A DNA stretch of 36,334 bases from Rickettsiales bacterium (GTDB lineage Bacteria > Pseudomonadota > Alphaproteobacteria > Rickettsiales > UBA3002), in the NCBI GenBank assembly GCA_022763105.1, contig JALEGK010000032.1, forward strand, positions 1-36,334, given 5' to 3'. Positions 1 through 8,694 of the stretch are shown one piece after another. Position 1 is the first letter of the stretch; every line of letters begins with the position of its first letter. Below the pieces are notes generated by a model. That model was not told the DNA's origin. It did no database searches and saw only the letters and a program-made list of their open reading frames with translations. The translations under genes were made by a program, and so were the position numbers.

Positions 1-506
1 CGGCACATGAAGCCTTAGCCCGGCTTGCCAAGGAATGGCCGGCACCTGTGCGTTTGGTGACTCAGAATGTGGATGATTTGCATGGTCGGGCTGGAGTGCA
101 TTATTTCCCCAAAGGTGACTATCCGCTCATTCACATGCATGGAGAGCTAAAGAAAGCGCGCCATTTAGATACGGGTGATATTCGCGAGCAGGAAGATGAT
201 TTGGGTGCAAATGATGATTGGCGCCCGCACATTGTCTGGTTTGGTGAGATGCCGTTAGATATGGACCGCATATACACGGCATTGCGTCAGACGAGTCTGT
301 TTCTGTCCATTGGTACGTCGGGTAATGTCTATCCGGCTGCAGGGTTCTTTGCAGAAGCGAAGCGTTGCGGAGCCTATACGATGGAGATCAACCTTGAGCC
401 ATCGGCGAATGCTGATTACTTTGATGATGGTATCTATGGTCCGGCAACAAAGACCGTCCCCGATTTTGTCAATCGATTGCTCGCTGGCGAAGTCGTAATC
501 GATTAA
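1..506 (+). CDS. cobB: Sir2-family NAD-dependent protein deacylase (CobB-like), 5' truncated by the window edge
   Basis: The reading frame is open from base 3 at the left edge, so the N-terminal Rossmann GAG region lies outside the window. Visible motifs, numbered from the first codon in the window, are TQNVDDLH (20-27), HMHGEL with the expected catalytic histidine (44-49), RPHIVWFGEMP (74-84), GTSGNVYPAAGF and NLEPS. These closely match the second half of E. coli CobB. Family knowledge: CobB removes acetyl or succinyl groups from lysine using NAD+ in the cytoplasm. The odd point is that residues 50-73, where CobB normally carries its four-cysteine zinc site, contain no cysteine. The only cysteine in the visible part is in AKRCGAY, away from that region. 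The gene converges on bcp and shares the TTAA at 503-506 with it as overlapping stop codons. Identity is confident; activity of this zinc-less form is not. Confidence 0.9.
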   Translation, partial: AHEALARLAKEWPAPVRLVTQNVDDLHGRAGVHYFPKGDYPLIHMHGELKKARHLDTGDIREQEDDLGANDDWRPHIVWFGEMPLDMDRIYTALRQTSLFLSIGTSGNVYPAAGFFAEAKRCGAYTMEINLEPSANADYFDDGIYGPATKTVPDFVNRLLAGEVVID

Positions 507-997
507 AGGGCCTTGGCCGCTTCTAGCACTTCTTTTGCGTGATCAGTGACTTTTACCTTCGGCCAGCTTTGGGCGATCTTGCCATCTTTACCGATTAGAA
601 ATGTCGCGCGCTGAATGCCCATGTATTTTTTGCCATACATGTTTTTCTCTACCCATACGCCGTAACGTTCGCAGACATCACCTTCTTCATCAGAGGCCAG
701 TTCAAAATTCAGCTCATGCTTACCGATGAATTTGCAATGCTTGTCGACAGAATCTTTTGAGATGCCAATGATAGTTGTATCTGCTTTGGCAAATGCGTCT
801 TGAAGGTCGCGGAAATCTTTTGCCTCGGTTGTGCAGCCTGGCGTGTCATCTTTTGGGTAAAAATATAGCACCACATTGGCTTTGCCTTTGTGTGCGCTCA
901 ACGAGAATTGTCCCTGATCGGTGGGTAGTTCAACGGCTGGTGCGGTATCGCCCGCAACGGGTTGAGACGATGCAATTTGTTTGGCGGCATTAGACAT
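503..997 (-). CDS. bcp: Thiol peroxidase of the Bcp/PrxQ peroxiredoxin family
   Basis: A 164-residue cytoplasmic peroxiredoxin that reduces hydrogen peroxide and organic peroxides using thioredoxin-type donors. The peroxidatic cysteine is C55 in DTPGCTTEA, within the thioredoxin fold (VVLYFYPKDDTPGC). Many Bcp proteins have a resolving cysteine five residues later; here that position is K60. C88 and C109 are the only other cysteines, so the enzyme may be one-cysteine or use another resolving residue. The start is supported by AAAGGAG seven bases upstream of the ATG. It lies downstream of glnE on the same strand with a 61-base gap, so it may be read through from glnE or have its own promoter. 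Family assignment is firm; the recycling mechanism is inferred. Confidence 0.95.
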   Translation of the reverse strand: MSNAAKQIASSQPVAGDTAPAVELPTDQGQFSLSAHKGKANVVLYFYPKDDTPGCTTEAKDFRDLQDAFAKADTTIIGISKDSVDKHCKFIGKHELNFELASDEEGDVCERYGVWVEKNMYGKKYMGIQRATFLIGKDGKIAQSWPKVKVTDHAKEVLEAAKAL

Positions 998-1022
998 GAG
1001 ATGCTCCTTTGTTTCAGCGTTT

Positions 1023-1044
1023 CCATCAATGTAGTGAGTGATGG
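1023..1044 (-). repeat. Inverted repeat in the glnE-bcp gap
   Basis: CCATCA at 1023-1028 and TGATGG at 1039-1044 form a perfect six-base stem around a ten-base loop in the 61-base space between glnE and bcp. There is no T-run after it in the leftward direction, so it is not a typical intrinsic terminator. It could be an attenuating hairpin, an operator half-site pair or chance. Confidence 0.3.
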
Positions 1045-1058
1045 CGCAATAGCAAGGG

Positions 1059-3995
1059 CTAGGTTTCAGAGAGCTGCATGAAGTGGGTGGTCACTGTCTC
1101 TTGTGCGTCGATTAGGCGTGATTTTAGTTCTTGGAAATCTGCAGCATGAAATCGTTCGGCAAGCAGTTCTGCTAGGCCGGTTGGAAAGTAATCTTCATCG
1201 ATTTTACTGTCACTACATAGTCTTAAGAAACAGAGCAAATCTTGTTGTAAGCGGTTGCTTGCTCTGAGTGTTTCAGCATTTTGCTTGGATAATATCTTGT
1301 TATCGGCCGCGGCTTTCAGGGTTGAAGCGGCGCTATTTTGGATGATGTCTGGATGCTCGGTGGCATAGCGCAAGATAAGATACTGCGTGAAGAATTCACA
1401 ATCCATGACACCGCCGCGTACATGCTTTAAGTGCCACGGGTTAGTGGTGTAATATTGTGAGGCGATTTTGCTGCGCATGGTGGTGATGTCTGTAGCCAAT
1501 TCTGATTCATCGCGCGTTTTTTGTAATTGAGTGGTGATGAATTTTTCTAGCTTCATGCGAATGATTTCGTTGGAGCTGGCGACAATTCTGGCTTTGGTGA
1601 GTGCCATAAATTCGAAAGTCCATGCTGACTCTTCAAAATATTTTTCTAATGCCGGATAGGGGGTGGCGATCAGGCTATCAACGCCTGCGGGGCGTAGTCG
1701 TGTATCGACTTCATAGAGCACGCCTTCGGGGGTTAGCATGGTGAGTGCAGTGACAATACGTGAGGTGAGACGGTTAAAGTATGTGCGTGCATCTATCGGT
1801 TTCTCGCCATCAGATTCAGCGAGCATATCTTCTGCGTCATAGACGATCACTAAATCGAGGTCTGATCCGAAGGTGAGTTCCCGGCTACCTAGTTTACCCA
1901 TGGCAATGATAGCAACAGCAGATTGCGCAATCTTGCCGCGATTTTCGGCAAATTCTTCTGAGACTAACTCTAATACTTTTTCGCAAATCACTTCTGCAAT
2001 ATCGGACAAGTAAGACGTGATATCCTTCGGCTCTGTGATGCCTTGCATGAGATGCACGCCGGCTTGGAAGTGCCGTTCGTTCTTGAAGGTGCGGAGGTAT
2101 CTGAGCTTTTGTTCTTGTTCTTGGATATAGAGTAGCTGGTGATTGAGCGCGCTTCTTAATTGGTCTTTATCGGGCAATATCTCATAGAAATCTTCGTCGA
2201 GTACCGCGTCTAGCAATTGCGGGTATTTGCCTAGGATTTCGCTGAGTGCTGGTGCGCTTCCGAGAATGTGCGAAAGCAACTCCATGAGTTCGGGGCGATT
2301 ACTGAGCAAAGAGAAAATCTGCGTGCCAGAAGGCAGTTTGTTCAAGAAATCATCGAAGCGGAAGAAAGCGCTATCAGGCGTCGTGGTCTTGCCCAAACAT
2401 AGTAAAATGTTTGGCACAATCTCCGTTAAAATTTGACGTGAGGTTGGGGTACTGGTGGCACGTCGATTGCCGCGATGCCATTCTTGAATCATATCAGAGA
2501 TGGCATTGGCATTATCAAAGCCAAGTTTATTCAGTGTCACCAATGTGTCTGGGTCTGCATCGATTCCAGTGAATACGAGGTTTCCGTCGATAGCAAGCGG
2601 TGGCGTGCCTTCCATCGATTCTGAATAGATACGATGCACTTGCTGGCAATGATCAATGAGTTCATCGCAAAAAACTTCAGTAGAGCTATAACCTAAGAAG
2701 GTGGCGAGATTATCCAGCTCTTTTTGAGTGTCTGGAATGGTATGGGTTTGCTGATCATCTAGCATTTGAATGTGATGTTCAACGCGCCGTAAAAAGAGAT
2801 AGGCTTGGGTTAGTGTTTCGGCATCTTGGCTGGTGGTATGTCCGGTTTCGTTTAGTAGTTTAAGGACTTCAAGTGTCGATTTCTCTCTGAGTTCCGGATG
2901 TCTTCCACCCCAGACCAATTGCTTGGTTTGAACGAAAAATTCAATTTCGCGAATGCCGCCGCGACCCAGCTTTACGTTATGTCCTAACACCTCCAGCTCT
3001 TCGCCGACCTTGATATTCATTTGGCGCTTGATTGAGTGGATGTCGTTAATGGCATAGAAATCGAGATGCTTACGCCAGATATATGCTTTCATGCTGCGTG
3101 CGAATAATTCGCCTACTTTGAGGTCGCCTGCAATTTGGCGCGCTTTGATCATGGCTGCGCGTTCCCAATTTTGTCCAAGCGTTTCATAATAGGTGATGGC
3201 CGCATGCACATTGACGGCGAGTGGTGTTGAGCGCGGGTCTGGCCGTAAGCGCAAATCGGTGCGAAAGACGTAACCGTCTTCTGTGCGTTCTTGCATGGTG
3301 CTTTGCAGGTCTTGGGCAAATCGATTGAAAAACTTCTGAATATTTCTGGTGCCGCAATAAGGAGCCGTTTCTTTATCGAACATGATGATGAGATCGATAT
3401 CGCTTGAGTAATTTAGCTCATATGCGCCGAGTTTACCCATTCCTAAAATGAGGAGGCCCGAATCGAGCTCAGGCTCGTTGGTATTGGTTAGTTCGATTTC
3501 TCTGGCGAGATAGGCTTGATAAAGCAAGCATCGCGTGGCGAGTTTCACTGCGGCACCCGCAAATTCGCTTAATACTCTCGTGATTTCCATCACCGATTGG
3601 GTTTGTGAGATATCTGCGATGGCTAACGATAGCGCTATTTTCTTCTTTGCCGTTCTCAGAAACTTGTTGAGCTGCTGAATCGTAAGCGTTTTATGGTCTT
3701 GTTGGTTGAGTTCTTCTAACACATTCATTTGCTGCGCTTCGGGCGAGCTATTAAGGCATTGAATAAAAAACGGCCATTGCAACTCGATCAGGCGATTTAA
3801 AAAACGTGTATTGCTGGATAATGCCTCCAGAAGCTCTTTACCCTTTGAATTATCTATCAATAAATCAATGCTCTCGGTTAATTCTGGAGATTCCGCATAT
3901 CTGCTGCGCAATTGTTCCACAAGGCGCACAGTTTCTTCAGGAGCGCTTGCTTTAGGCAGGGTTGAGATGCTATTGAGGTAGCCGTAAGAATTCAT
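1059..3995 (-). CDS. glnE: Bifunctional glutamine synthetase adenylyltransferase/deadenylase GlnE
   Basis: GlnE adds or removes AMP on glutamine synthetase in response to PII protein and glutamine, setting nitrogen assimilation. Two nucleotidyltransferase modules are visible. The N-terminal one has GMGKLG at 185-190 and SSDIDL with D199 and D201; the C-terminal one has AMGKLG at 698-703 and GSDLDL with D712 and D714. By family knowledge the N-terminal module removes AMP and the C-terminal one adds it. The protein is 978 residues, close to the family norm. I chose the ATG at 3993-3995 because the frame open further upstream (to 4148) would overlap the neighbouring gene by 132 bases and adds no recognisable sequence. 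No clear Shine-Dalgarno precedes this ATG. It starts only 21 bases from the divergent AsmA-like gene, so the promoter probably lies inside that gene. Confidence 0.95.
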   Translation of the reverse strand: MNSYGYLNSISTLPKASAPEETVRLVEQLRSRYAESPELTESIDLLIDNSKGKELLEALSSNTRFLNRLIELQWPFFIQCLNSSPEAQQMNVLEELNQQDHKTLTIQQLNKFLRTAKKKIALSLAIADISQTQSVMEITRVLSEFAGAAVKLATRCLLYQAYLAREIELTNTNEPELDSGLLILGMGKLGAYELNYSSDIDLIIMFDKETAPYCGTRNIQKFFNRFAQDLQSTMQERTEDGYVFRTDLRLRPDPRSTPLAVNVHAAITYYETLGQNWERAAMIKARQIAGDLKVGELFARSMKAYIWRKHLDFYAINDIHSIKRQMNIKVGEELEVLGHNVKLGRGGIREIEFFVQTKQLVWGGRHPELREKSTLEVLKLLNETGHTTSQDAETLTQAYLFLRRVEHHIQMLDDQQTHTIPDTQKELDNLATFLGYSSTEVFCDELIDHCQQVHRIYSESMEGTPPLAIDGNLVFTGIDADPDTLVTLNKLGFDNANAISDMIQEWHRGNRRATSTPTSRQILTEIVPNILLCLGKTTTPDSAFFRFDDFLNKLPSGTQIFSLLSNRPELMELLSHILGSAPALSEILGKYPQLLDAVLDEDFYEILPDKDQLRSALNHQLLYIQEQEQKLRYLRTFKNERHFQAGVHLMQGITEPKDITSYLSDIAEVICEKVLELVSEEFAENRGKIAQSAVAIIAMGKLGSRELTFGSDLDLVIVYDAEDMLAESDGEKPIDARTYFNRLTSRIVTALTMLTPEGVLYEVDTRLRPAGVDSLIATPYPALEKYFEESAWTFEFMALTKARIVASSNEIIRMKLEKFITTQLQKTRDESELATDITTMRSKIASQYYTTNPWHLKHVRGGVMDCEFFTQYLILRYATEHPDIIQNSAASTLKAAADNKILSKQNAETLRASNRLQQDLLCFLRLCSDSKIDEDYFPTGLAELLAERFHAADFQELKSRLIDAQETVTTHFMQLSET

Positions 3996-4016
3996 ATTTA
4001 ACCAAGGTAATTCACA

Positions 4017-7000
4017 GTGAAGTCTAAACTGCTGGGCTATTGCATCAAGTCTATTGTGATTCTTGTGGCTACAATTTTGATTGGGGTCACTGCCTTTGGT
4101 ATTTGGGTGATGAATGGCCCACACACATTGAACCATCTGAATGATCATATTGCCTCGGCTATTTTGCCTGAGGAAAGCGTGTATGATTTAACGATTGGTT
4201 CGTCGCAATTGCAATGGGATGATTGGGCGAAGCCGTTTTCACTGCAATTAAAGAATACACGCCTGCTGAGTGGCGAGCAGGTGGTGATGGTTTGGCCGGA
4301 AGTTCAGGTCTCGGTTGATTTCTGGGAATTACTAAGTGGGCGTTTTAAATCGCGCCAGCTTACGGTTATTAATCCACGCTTCCACATTAAGCGGAATGCG
4401 GATGGGCGCTGGGTGTTGCTGGGTGGAGATAGTGGATTTGTTGATGTGCAGACATTGCTTGGCACCCGTGCTACTGACGATAGTGAGAGTGCAGAATCTT
4501 TCCCTATAGAAAATATGGTTGTGCAGAATGCCGAGGTACGATTTGAGGATGAGATTGTCGGTATTGATATTCAGTCTAAGCAAAGCAATATTGAATGGCA
4601 AAGCGCATCTGACCTTCAATCTTTCAAAGCATTTTTTACGTTTGACGCCAATGGTTCACCCGTTGGGGTTGAAGTTGACTCTGAGCGCAAGTCGGAAACC
4701 AATGAGATGGTGCTGCGTATTGGATTGCAGCAATTTAACCCCAAGCATGTGTGTCAGCTGATCACGGTGTGCGAGGGACTGCCTCGTGTGGACATTCCCC
4801 TACAAGGTCATTTGGAGCTTATTGGTGATGCGAGCATGCAGTTTAAGACTCTGCATGTGGATGTGCAGGGTGTAGATGGTTCGTTTGAGTATAAGCCAAA
4901 TTTTGTTGAACCGATCACTATTGATAAGGCGTTATTGGTTGCGAATTATGAGTTTGCCAGCAAGCAGCTAACCGTTGAGTCGGGCCGAGTGGAAAGCGGG
5001 CAGATGATTTTGCATGCAAGTGCAGAATATCAGCAAACCGAAGAAGGGCCGTTTGTGTCACTCACGGGTAAGGGCAGCAATATTGCGATTGATGATTTGT
5101 ATAAATATTGGCCGCAGCATTTGGCGCCAGAATCGCGTGAATGGGTCATTAACTCTATCAATGGTGGTTATTCACCTGAGTCAGCAATCTCTATGACGCT
5201 AAAGCCGGAAGATTTGCAAAGCGAATTTCTGCCGGATGATTTTTTACATGCAAAAGTTAAACTGATTGGCGCAACCGTCGATTATCTTGACCGATTCCCG
5301 CCGGTGAAACAAGTTGATGGTGAGGTGCTCTTTACCGGTACTACTATTACTGCCAATGCCGAAAAAGGCGTGGCGCTGTCTGGCACAAAAGTGTCGGATG
5401 CAACGTTCTTTTTCTCAGATCTTAATCACCCAAAAGTGCCATTGGATATTAAGTTCTCTGTTGAGGCCCCAGCGGTTGACGTGAATAAATTGCTGCAGCC
5501 GCCACGCTTTAATGTGCTTGGTCGTTCTGGCGTTTCGTTGAGCCAGGCAAAGGGTCAGTTAAAAGGTGATCTTGAACTATCCTTTGATGCGTTTAGTGGT
5601 GCCAGTGATAGTTCGACCGTGAATTGGAATAATGTCACCTACAAAATCAATAGTGATATTGAAGGGGTAAGTGGCATTGAGCTGCGCGATGAGATGCGTT
5701 TGGATAACAGCAAAGGTAGCTTACGTTTTGCGAATAACCACATTGCCATTGATTTGAAGGCTCTACTTAATCAGGCACCCGTTAATCTGAGCTATACCGA
5801 TAGTAAGGGCAAGGCCGTTCGATACGGTATTGCCGGTACGCTTAGTGCAAAGCAGTTGGCTAAGCTTGGGCTTGATATAACTGAACATGCGTCAGGGCCG
5901 ATTAAGTCAGATATTTCTGTTGTCGAATCTACGCCTGAGAAGCTTACGGCAACTCTCGATTTGGAAAATGCGATCGTTTCGGTGGGTGATTTATCCTACG
6001 ACAAGCCTGCAGGTATTCCCGCTAGTTTCAAACTCTCAACCACCGGTCATGACGGTAAAGAGCTGAGTGACGGGCGGATTGGGGTTGCTTACAAATCTAC
6101 CGGTTTATCATTATATGGAGATGTGTTGATTCACCCGCAGACCCAGCAAGTTGAGCGGGCGAATATTGATAGCTTTAAATATTTGCAAAGCGATTTGTCG
6201 ATTCAATACCAAAAATTGCCACATACTGAGACCTATAAGCTTACCGGCAATCGCTTGAACCTCGAACCATTCATGGATGATTCGGAAGACGGGCTACGCC
6301 TATCTGAAATTGACGACATACAGTTGAATATGGATTTAGCTCATGTGCGCTTAGCGCCGGGCCGCGAGTTGAATGAGGTGAAAGGTCATCTGCATTGCAA
6401 AGGTATTTGCCAGTCAGCAAGCTTGGCTGCCGGTTTGGTCGGTGGTGGCTCTTTACAGATGAATATCTTTAATGAAGGTGGCACGCGTCAGTTCAAGCTG
6501 CAATCGAATAATGCGGGTAATTTATTCCGCGTATTGGATGTGACGGATCGTTTAAATGAGGGTGGGCTTACCATCTCAGGCAAGTACAATGATAGTGTTG
6601 CCGCTCATCCCTTGGATGGGCGCTTTTTGCTGAAAAGCTTTACTCTAAAAGATGCCCCGATTCTTGGGCGTATTTTGAATATGAGCTCGCTGACGGGCTT
6701 GGTGGAAAGCCTATCCAGTAAGGGGATTAGCTTTGATAAGCTGGGTTCTGATTTTGTCTATGCCAATGATGCGGTTACCGTTAAGAATGCAAAGGCAACA
6801 GGGCCATCGCTTGGTATTCTGAGCGAAGGTAAGATTAATTTCGCAACAAATATTCTTGATTTGAAAGGTAGCTTAGCGCCTGCCTACACGATCAATTCGG
6901 TAGTCAGTAAAATTCCTTTGATTGGCGAAATGCTCGTAGGTGGTGAAGGTGAAGGGGTGTTTGCCTTTAGTTATTCGGTGAAGGGCCATGCGGATAAACC

Positions 7001-7298
7001 GGATGTCAGTGTGAACCCGCTATCTGTTCTGACACCGGGATTTACTCGCAAATTCTTTGATATTTTTGATGGCCCGCCGCCAGAAGGTCTGAATGAAGAG
7101 AAGCCAAAAGAAGAGGTGAAGCCAAAAAAGCCATTGGTGAAGAAGAAAGTCGAGGCTGAGGCATTGCCAGACAGTTTGCCTGAGACAAAGCCAGTTGCAG
7201 CGCCAGCTTCTCCGACTACGCCAGTTGCAGCGCCAGATTCTAGTAATCAGCCCAAAAAGCTCATCATCGAGCAGCCCATGCTAGATCAGAAGAACTAG
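4017..7298 (+). CDS. AsmA-like / YhdP-family (DUF3971) large envelope protein
   Basis: A 1093-residue protein with a single N-terminal membrane helix at about residues 9-30 and a long beta-rich body predicted to lie in the periplasm. The C-terminal part (roughly 770-1010) has the AsmA-like signature, including RILNMSSLTGL and GEGEGVFAFSYSVKGHADKPDVSVNPLSVL. Family knowledge: AsmA/YhdP/TamB proteins are thought to bridge inner and outer membranes and move phospholipid. The start is a GTG, fixed by an in-frame stop at 4008-4010 and an AAGG nine bases upstream. The last 75 residues are a Lys/Pro/Glu/Ala-rich tail with a 17-base direct repeat encoding PVAAPAS/D twice. It ends back-to-back with tyrS: the TAG is followed immediately by the complement of the other TAG. 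Superfamily is confident; the exact subfamily and substrate are not. Confidence 0.85.
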   Translation: MKSKLLGYCIKSIVILVATILIGVTAFGIWVMNGPHTLNHLNDHIASAILPEESVYDLTIGSSQLQWDDWAKPFSLQLKNTRLLSGEQVVMVWPEVQVSVDFWELLSGRFKSRQLTVINPRFHIKRNADGRWVLLGGDSGFVDVQTLLGTRATDDSESAESFPIENMVVQNAEVRFEDEIVGIDIQSKQSNIEWQSASDLQSFKAFFTFDANGSPVGVEVDSERKSETNEMVLRIGLQQFNPKHVCQLITVCEGLPRVDIPLQGHLELIGDASMQFKTLHVDVQGVDGSFEYKPNFVEPITIDKALLVANYEFASKQLTVESGRVESGQMILHASAEYQQTEEGPFVSLTGKGSNIAIDDLYKYWPQHLAPESREWVINSINGGYSPESAISMTLKPEDLQSEFLPDDFLHAKVKLIGATVDYLDRFPPVKQVDGEVLFTGTTITANAEKGVALSGTKVSDATFFFSDLNHPKVPLDIKFSVEAPAVDVNKLLQPPRFNVLGRSGVSLSQAKGQLKGDLELSFDAFSGASDSSTVNWNNVTYKINSDIEGVSGIELRDEMRLDNSKGSLRFANNHIAIDLKALLNQAPVNLSYTDSKGKAVRYGIAGTLSAKQLAKLGLDITEHASGPIKSDISVVESTPEKLTATLDLENAIVSVGDLSYDKPAGIPASFKLSTTGHDGKELSDGRIGVAYKSTGLSLYGDVLIHPQTQQVERANIDSFKYLQSDLSIQYQKLPHTETYKLTGNRLNLEPFMDDSEDGLRLSEIDDIQLNMDLAHVRLAPGRELNEVKGHLHCKGICQSASLAAGLVGGGSLQMNIFNEGGTRQFKLQSNNAGNLFRVLDVTDRLNEGGLTISGKYNDSVAAHPLDGRFLLKSFTLKDAPILGRILNMSSLTGLVESLSSKGISFDKLGSDFVYANDAVTVKNAKATGPSLGILSEGKINFATNILDLKGSLAPAYTINSVVSKIPLIGEMLVGGEGEGVFAFSYSVKGHADKPDVSVNPLSVLTPGFTRKFFDIFDGPPPEGLNEEKPKEEVKPKKPLVKKKVEAEALPDSLPETKPVAAPASPTTPVAAPDSSNQPKKLIIEQPMLDQKN
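7190..7236 (+). repeat. 30-base-period direct repeat in the AsmA-like C-terminal tail
   Basis: The 17-mer GCCAGTTGCAGCGCCAG occurs at 7190-7206 and again at 7220-7236. It encodes PVAAPA and PVAAPD in the proline/alanine-rich tail, suggesting a small in-frame tandem duplication that could vary between strains. Confidence 0.6.
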
Positions 7299-8630
7299 CT
7301 AGGACGCAATCTTAATCAGGGCGTGACGTTTTTTACCGGCCGATAATTTGATTGTACCATCGACCATATCGGCTGCGCTGATTATCTGATCTTCTTTTTC
7401 GACCTTCGCGTCATTCACTTTTGCACCACCACCGGTAATCAGCTTGCGCGCTTTACCACCCGATGATTCTAGTCCCGCATCGAAGAACAATTTAAAAGCG
7501 GGAATGCCCTCATTTAAATCTGCTTCGGGGACAAAGAATTCTGGTAATGCATCACCGATTGCACCTTGCTCAAATGTTTTCTGAGCGGTCTCGGCTGCTT
7601 CTTTTGCGGCGGCTTCACCATGCAGCATTTTGGTGGCCTCATTGGCGAGCACTTTCTTGGCATCGTTAATGGCGGCGCCTTCGAGTGCTTCGAGTTTTTC
7701 GATTTCATCAATCGATAGCTCGGTGAACATGCGTAGGAAGCGCCCTACATCGGCATCTTCGGTATTGCGCCAGAATTGCCAGTAATCATATGGAGATAGT
7801 AAATCAGCATCGAGCCAGATCGCACCATTGGCGGTCTTACCCATTTTCGCACCGGAGCTGGTGGTGATGAGTGGCGAGGTGAGGCCGAACAGTCCAATTC
7901 TTTTATTGATAATATTCTGATCTTTTTCTTTTAAATCTTCAATATTTGGTCTTTCGCTACCTTTTTGTTCAAAGAAATTTGCTACTAAAAGCTTTGCAAA
8001 TAGGTCGGTGCCCATAATGATATTGCCCCATTGATCGGAGCCACCGATTTGTAGTCGACAATTGTAGCGTTGATTCAATTCTACAAAATCATAGGCTTGC
8101 AAAATCATATAGTTGAATTCTAGGAAGCTGAGGTGCGACTCTCGGCCTAAGCGTTGCTTGACGCTTTCCATGGTTAACATTCTGTTGACGGAGAAATAGC
8201 GGCCATAATCGCGTAGGAATTCGATATAGTTCAGATTATCGAGCCAATCGGCGTTATTGACCATGATGGCATCGGTTGGGCCATCGCCGAAGGTCAGGAA
8301 GGTTTCGAACACACGCTTAATACCGGCCATATTCTCGGCGATTTTTTCTTCGGTTAGCATTTTGCGTGATTCGTCTTTACCCGACGGGTCACCAACCTTG
8401 GTGGTGCCGCCACCCATGAGAACAATCGGCTTATGGCCGCATTTTTGTAGCCAACGAAGCAACATGATTTGTAGCAAGCTGCCGACATGCAGGCTGCTGG
8501 CGGTTGCATCGAATCCGATATAGGCGGGAATTGATTCCTTGTTCATCAATTCACTTAGTGCAGCTTCATCGGTACATTGATGAAAAAAACCACGCGCTTT
8601 GCAACTCTCGATAAAATCCTGTTCAGACAT
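7299..8630 (-). CDS. tyrS: Tyrosyl-tRNA synthetase
   Basis: Class I aminoacyl-tRNA synthetase that charges tRNA-Tyr with tyrosine. Visible landmarks are the HIGH-type signature HVGS at 48-51, the tyrosine-pocket sequence Y174..Q178..D181 (YMILQAYDF), GGSDQWGNI at 197-205, and the KMSKS-type loop KMGKT at 262-266. A C-terminal S4 RNA-binding domain follows ([22 protein letters not shown]). Length is 443 residues against about 424 in E. coli. A weak GAGAG lies upstream of the ATG. It is divergent from anmK across 64 bases, a pairing common in alphaproteobacteria, and converges on the AsmA-like gene with no spacer. Confidence 0.98.
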   Translation of the reverse strand: MSEQDFIESCKARGFFHQCTDEAALSELMNKESIPAYIGFDATASSLHVGSLLQIMLLRWLQKCGHKPIVLMGGGTTKVGDPSGKDESRKMLTEEKIAENMAGIKRVFETFLTFGDGPTDAIMVNNADWLDNLNYIEFLRDYGRYFSVNRMLTMESVKQRLGRESHLSFLEFNYMILQAYDFVELNQRYNCRLQIGGSDQWGNIIMGTDLFAKLLVANFFEQKGSERPNIEDLKEKDQNIINKRIGLFGLTSPLITTSSGAKMGKTANGAIWLDADLLSPYDYWQFWRNTEDADVGRFLRMFTELSIDEIEKLEALEGAAINDAKKVLANEATKMLHGEAAAKEAAETAQKTFEQGAIGDALPEFFVPEADLNEGIPAFKLFFDAGLESSGGKARKLITGGGAKVNDAKVEKEDQIISAADMVDGTIKLSAGKKRHALIKIAS

Positions 8631-8694
8631 TCTGTGCTCTCATGTTATAGCTGAATATCGCACACACATAACGCCAGAGTGAAGGAAAGGCAAG

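Noticed and set aside
1023..1044. Intrinsic terminator after glnE
   Set aside because: The six-base stem has a ten-base loop and no T-run in the direction of glnE transcription, so it was kept only as a low-confidence inverted repeat.
3996..4148. Upstream extension of glnE by 51 codons
   Set aside because: It would overlap the AsmA-like gene antisense by 132 bases and encodes no recognisable GlnE sequence; 978 residues is already normal length.
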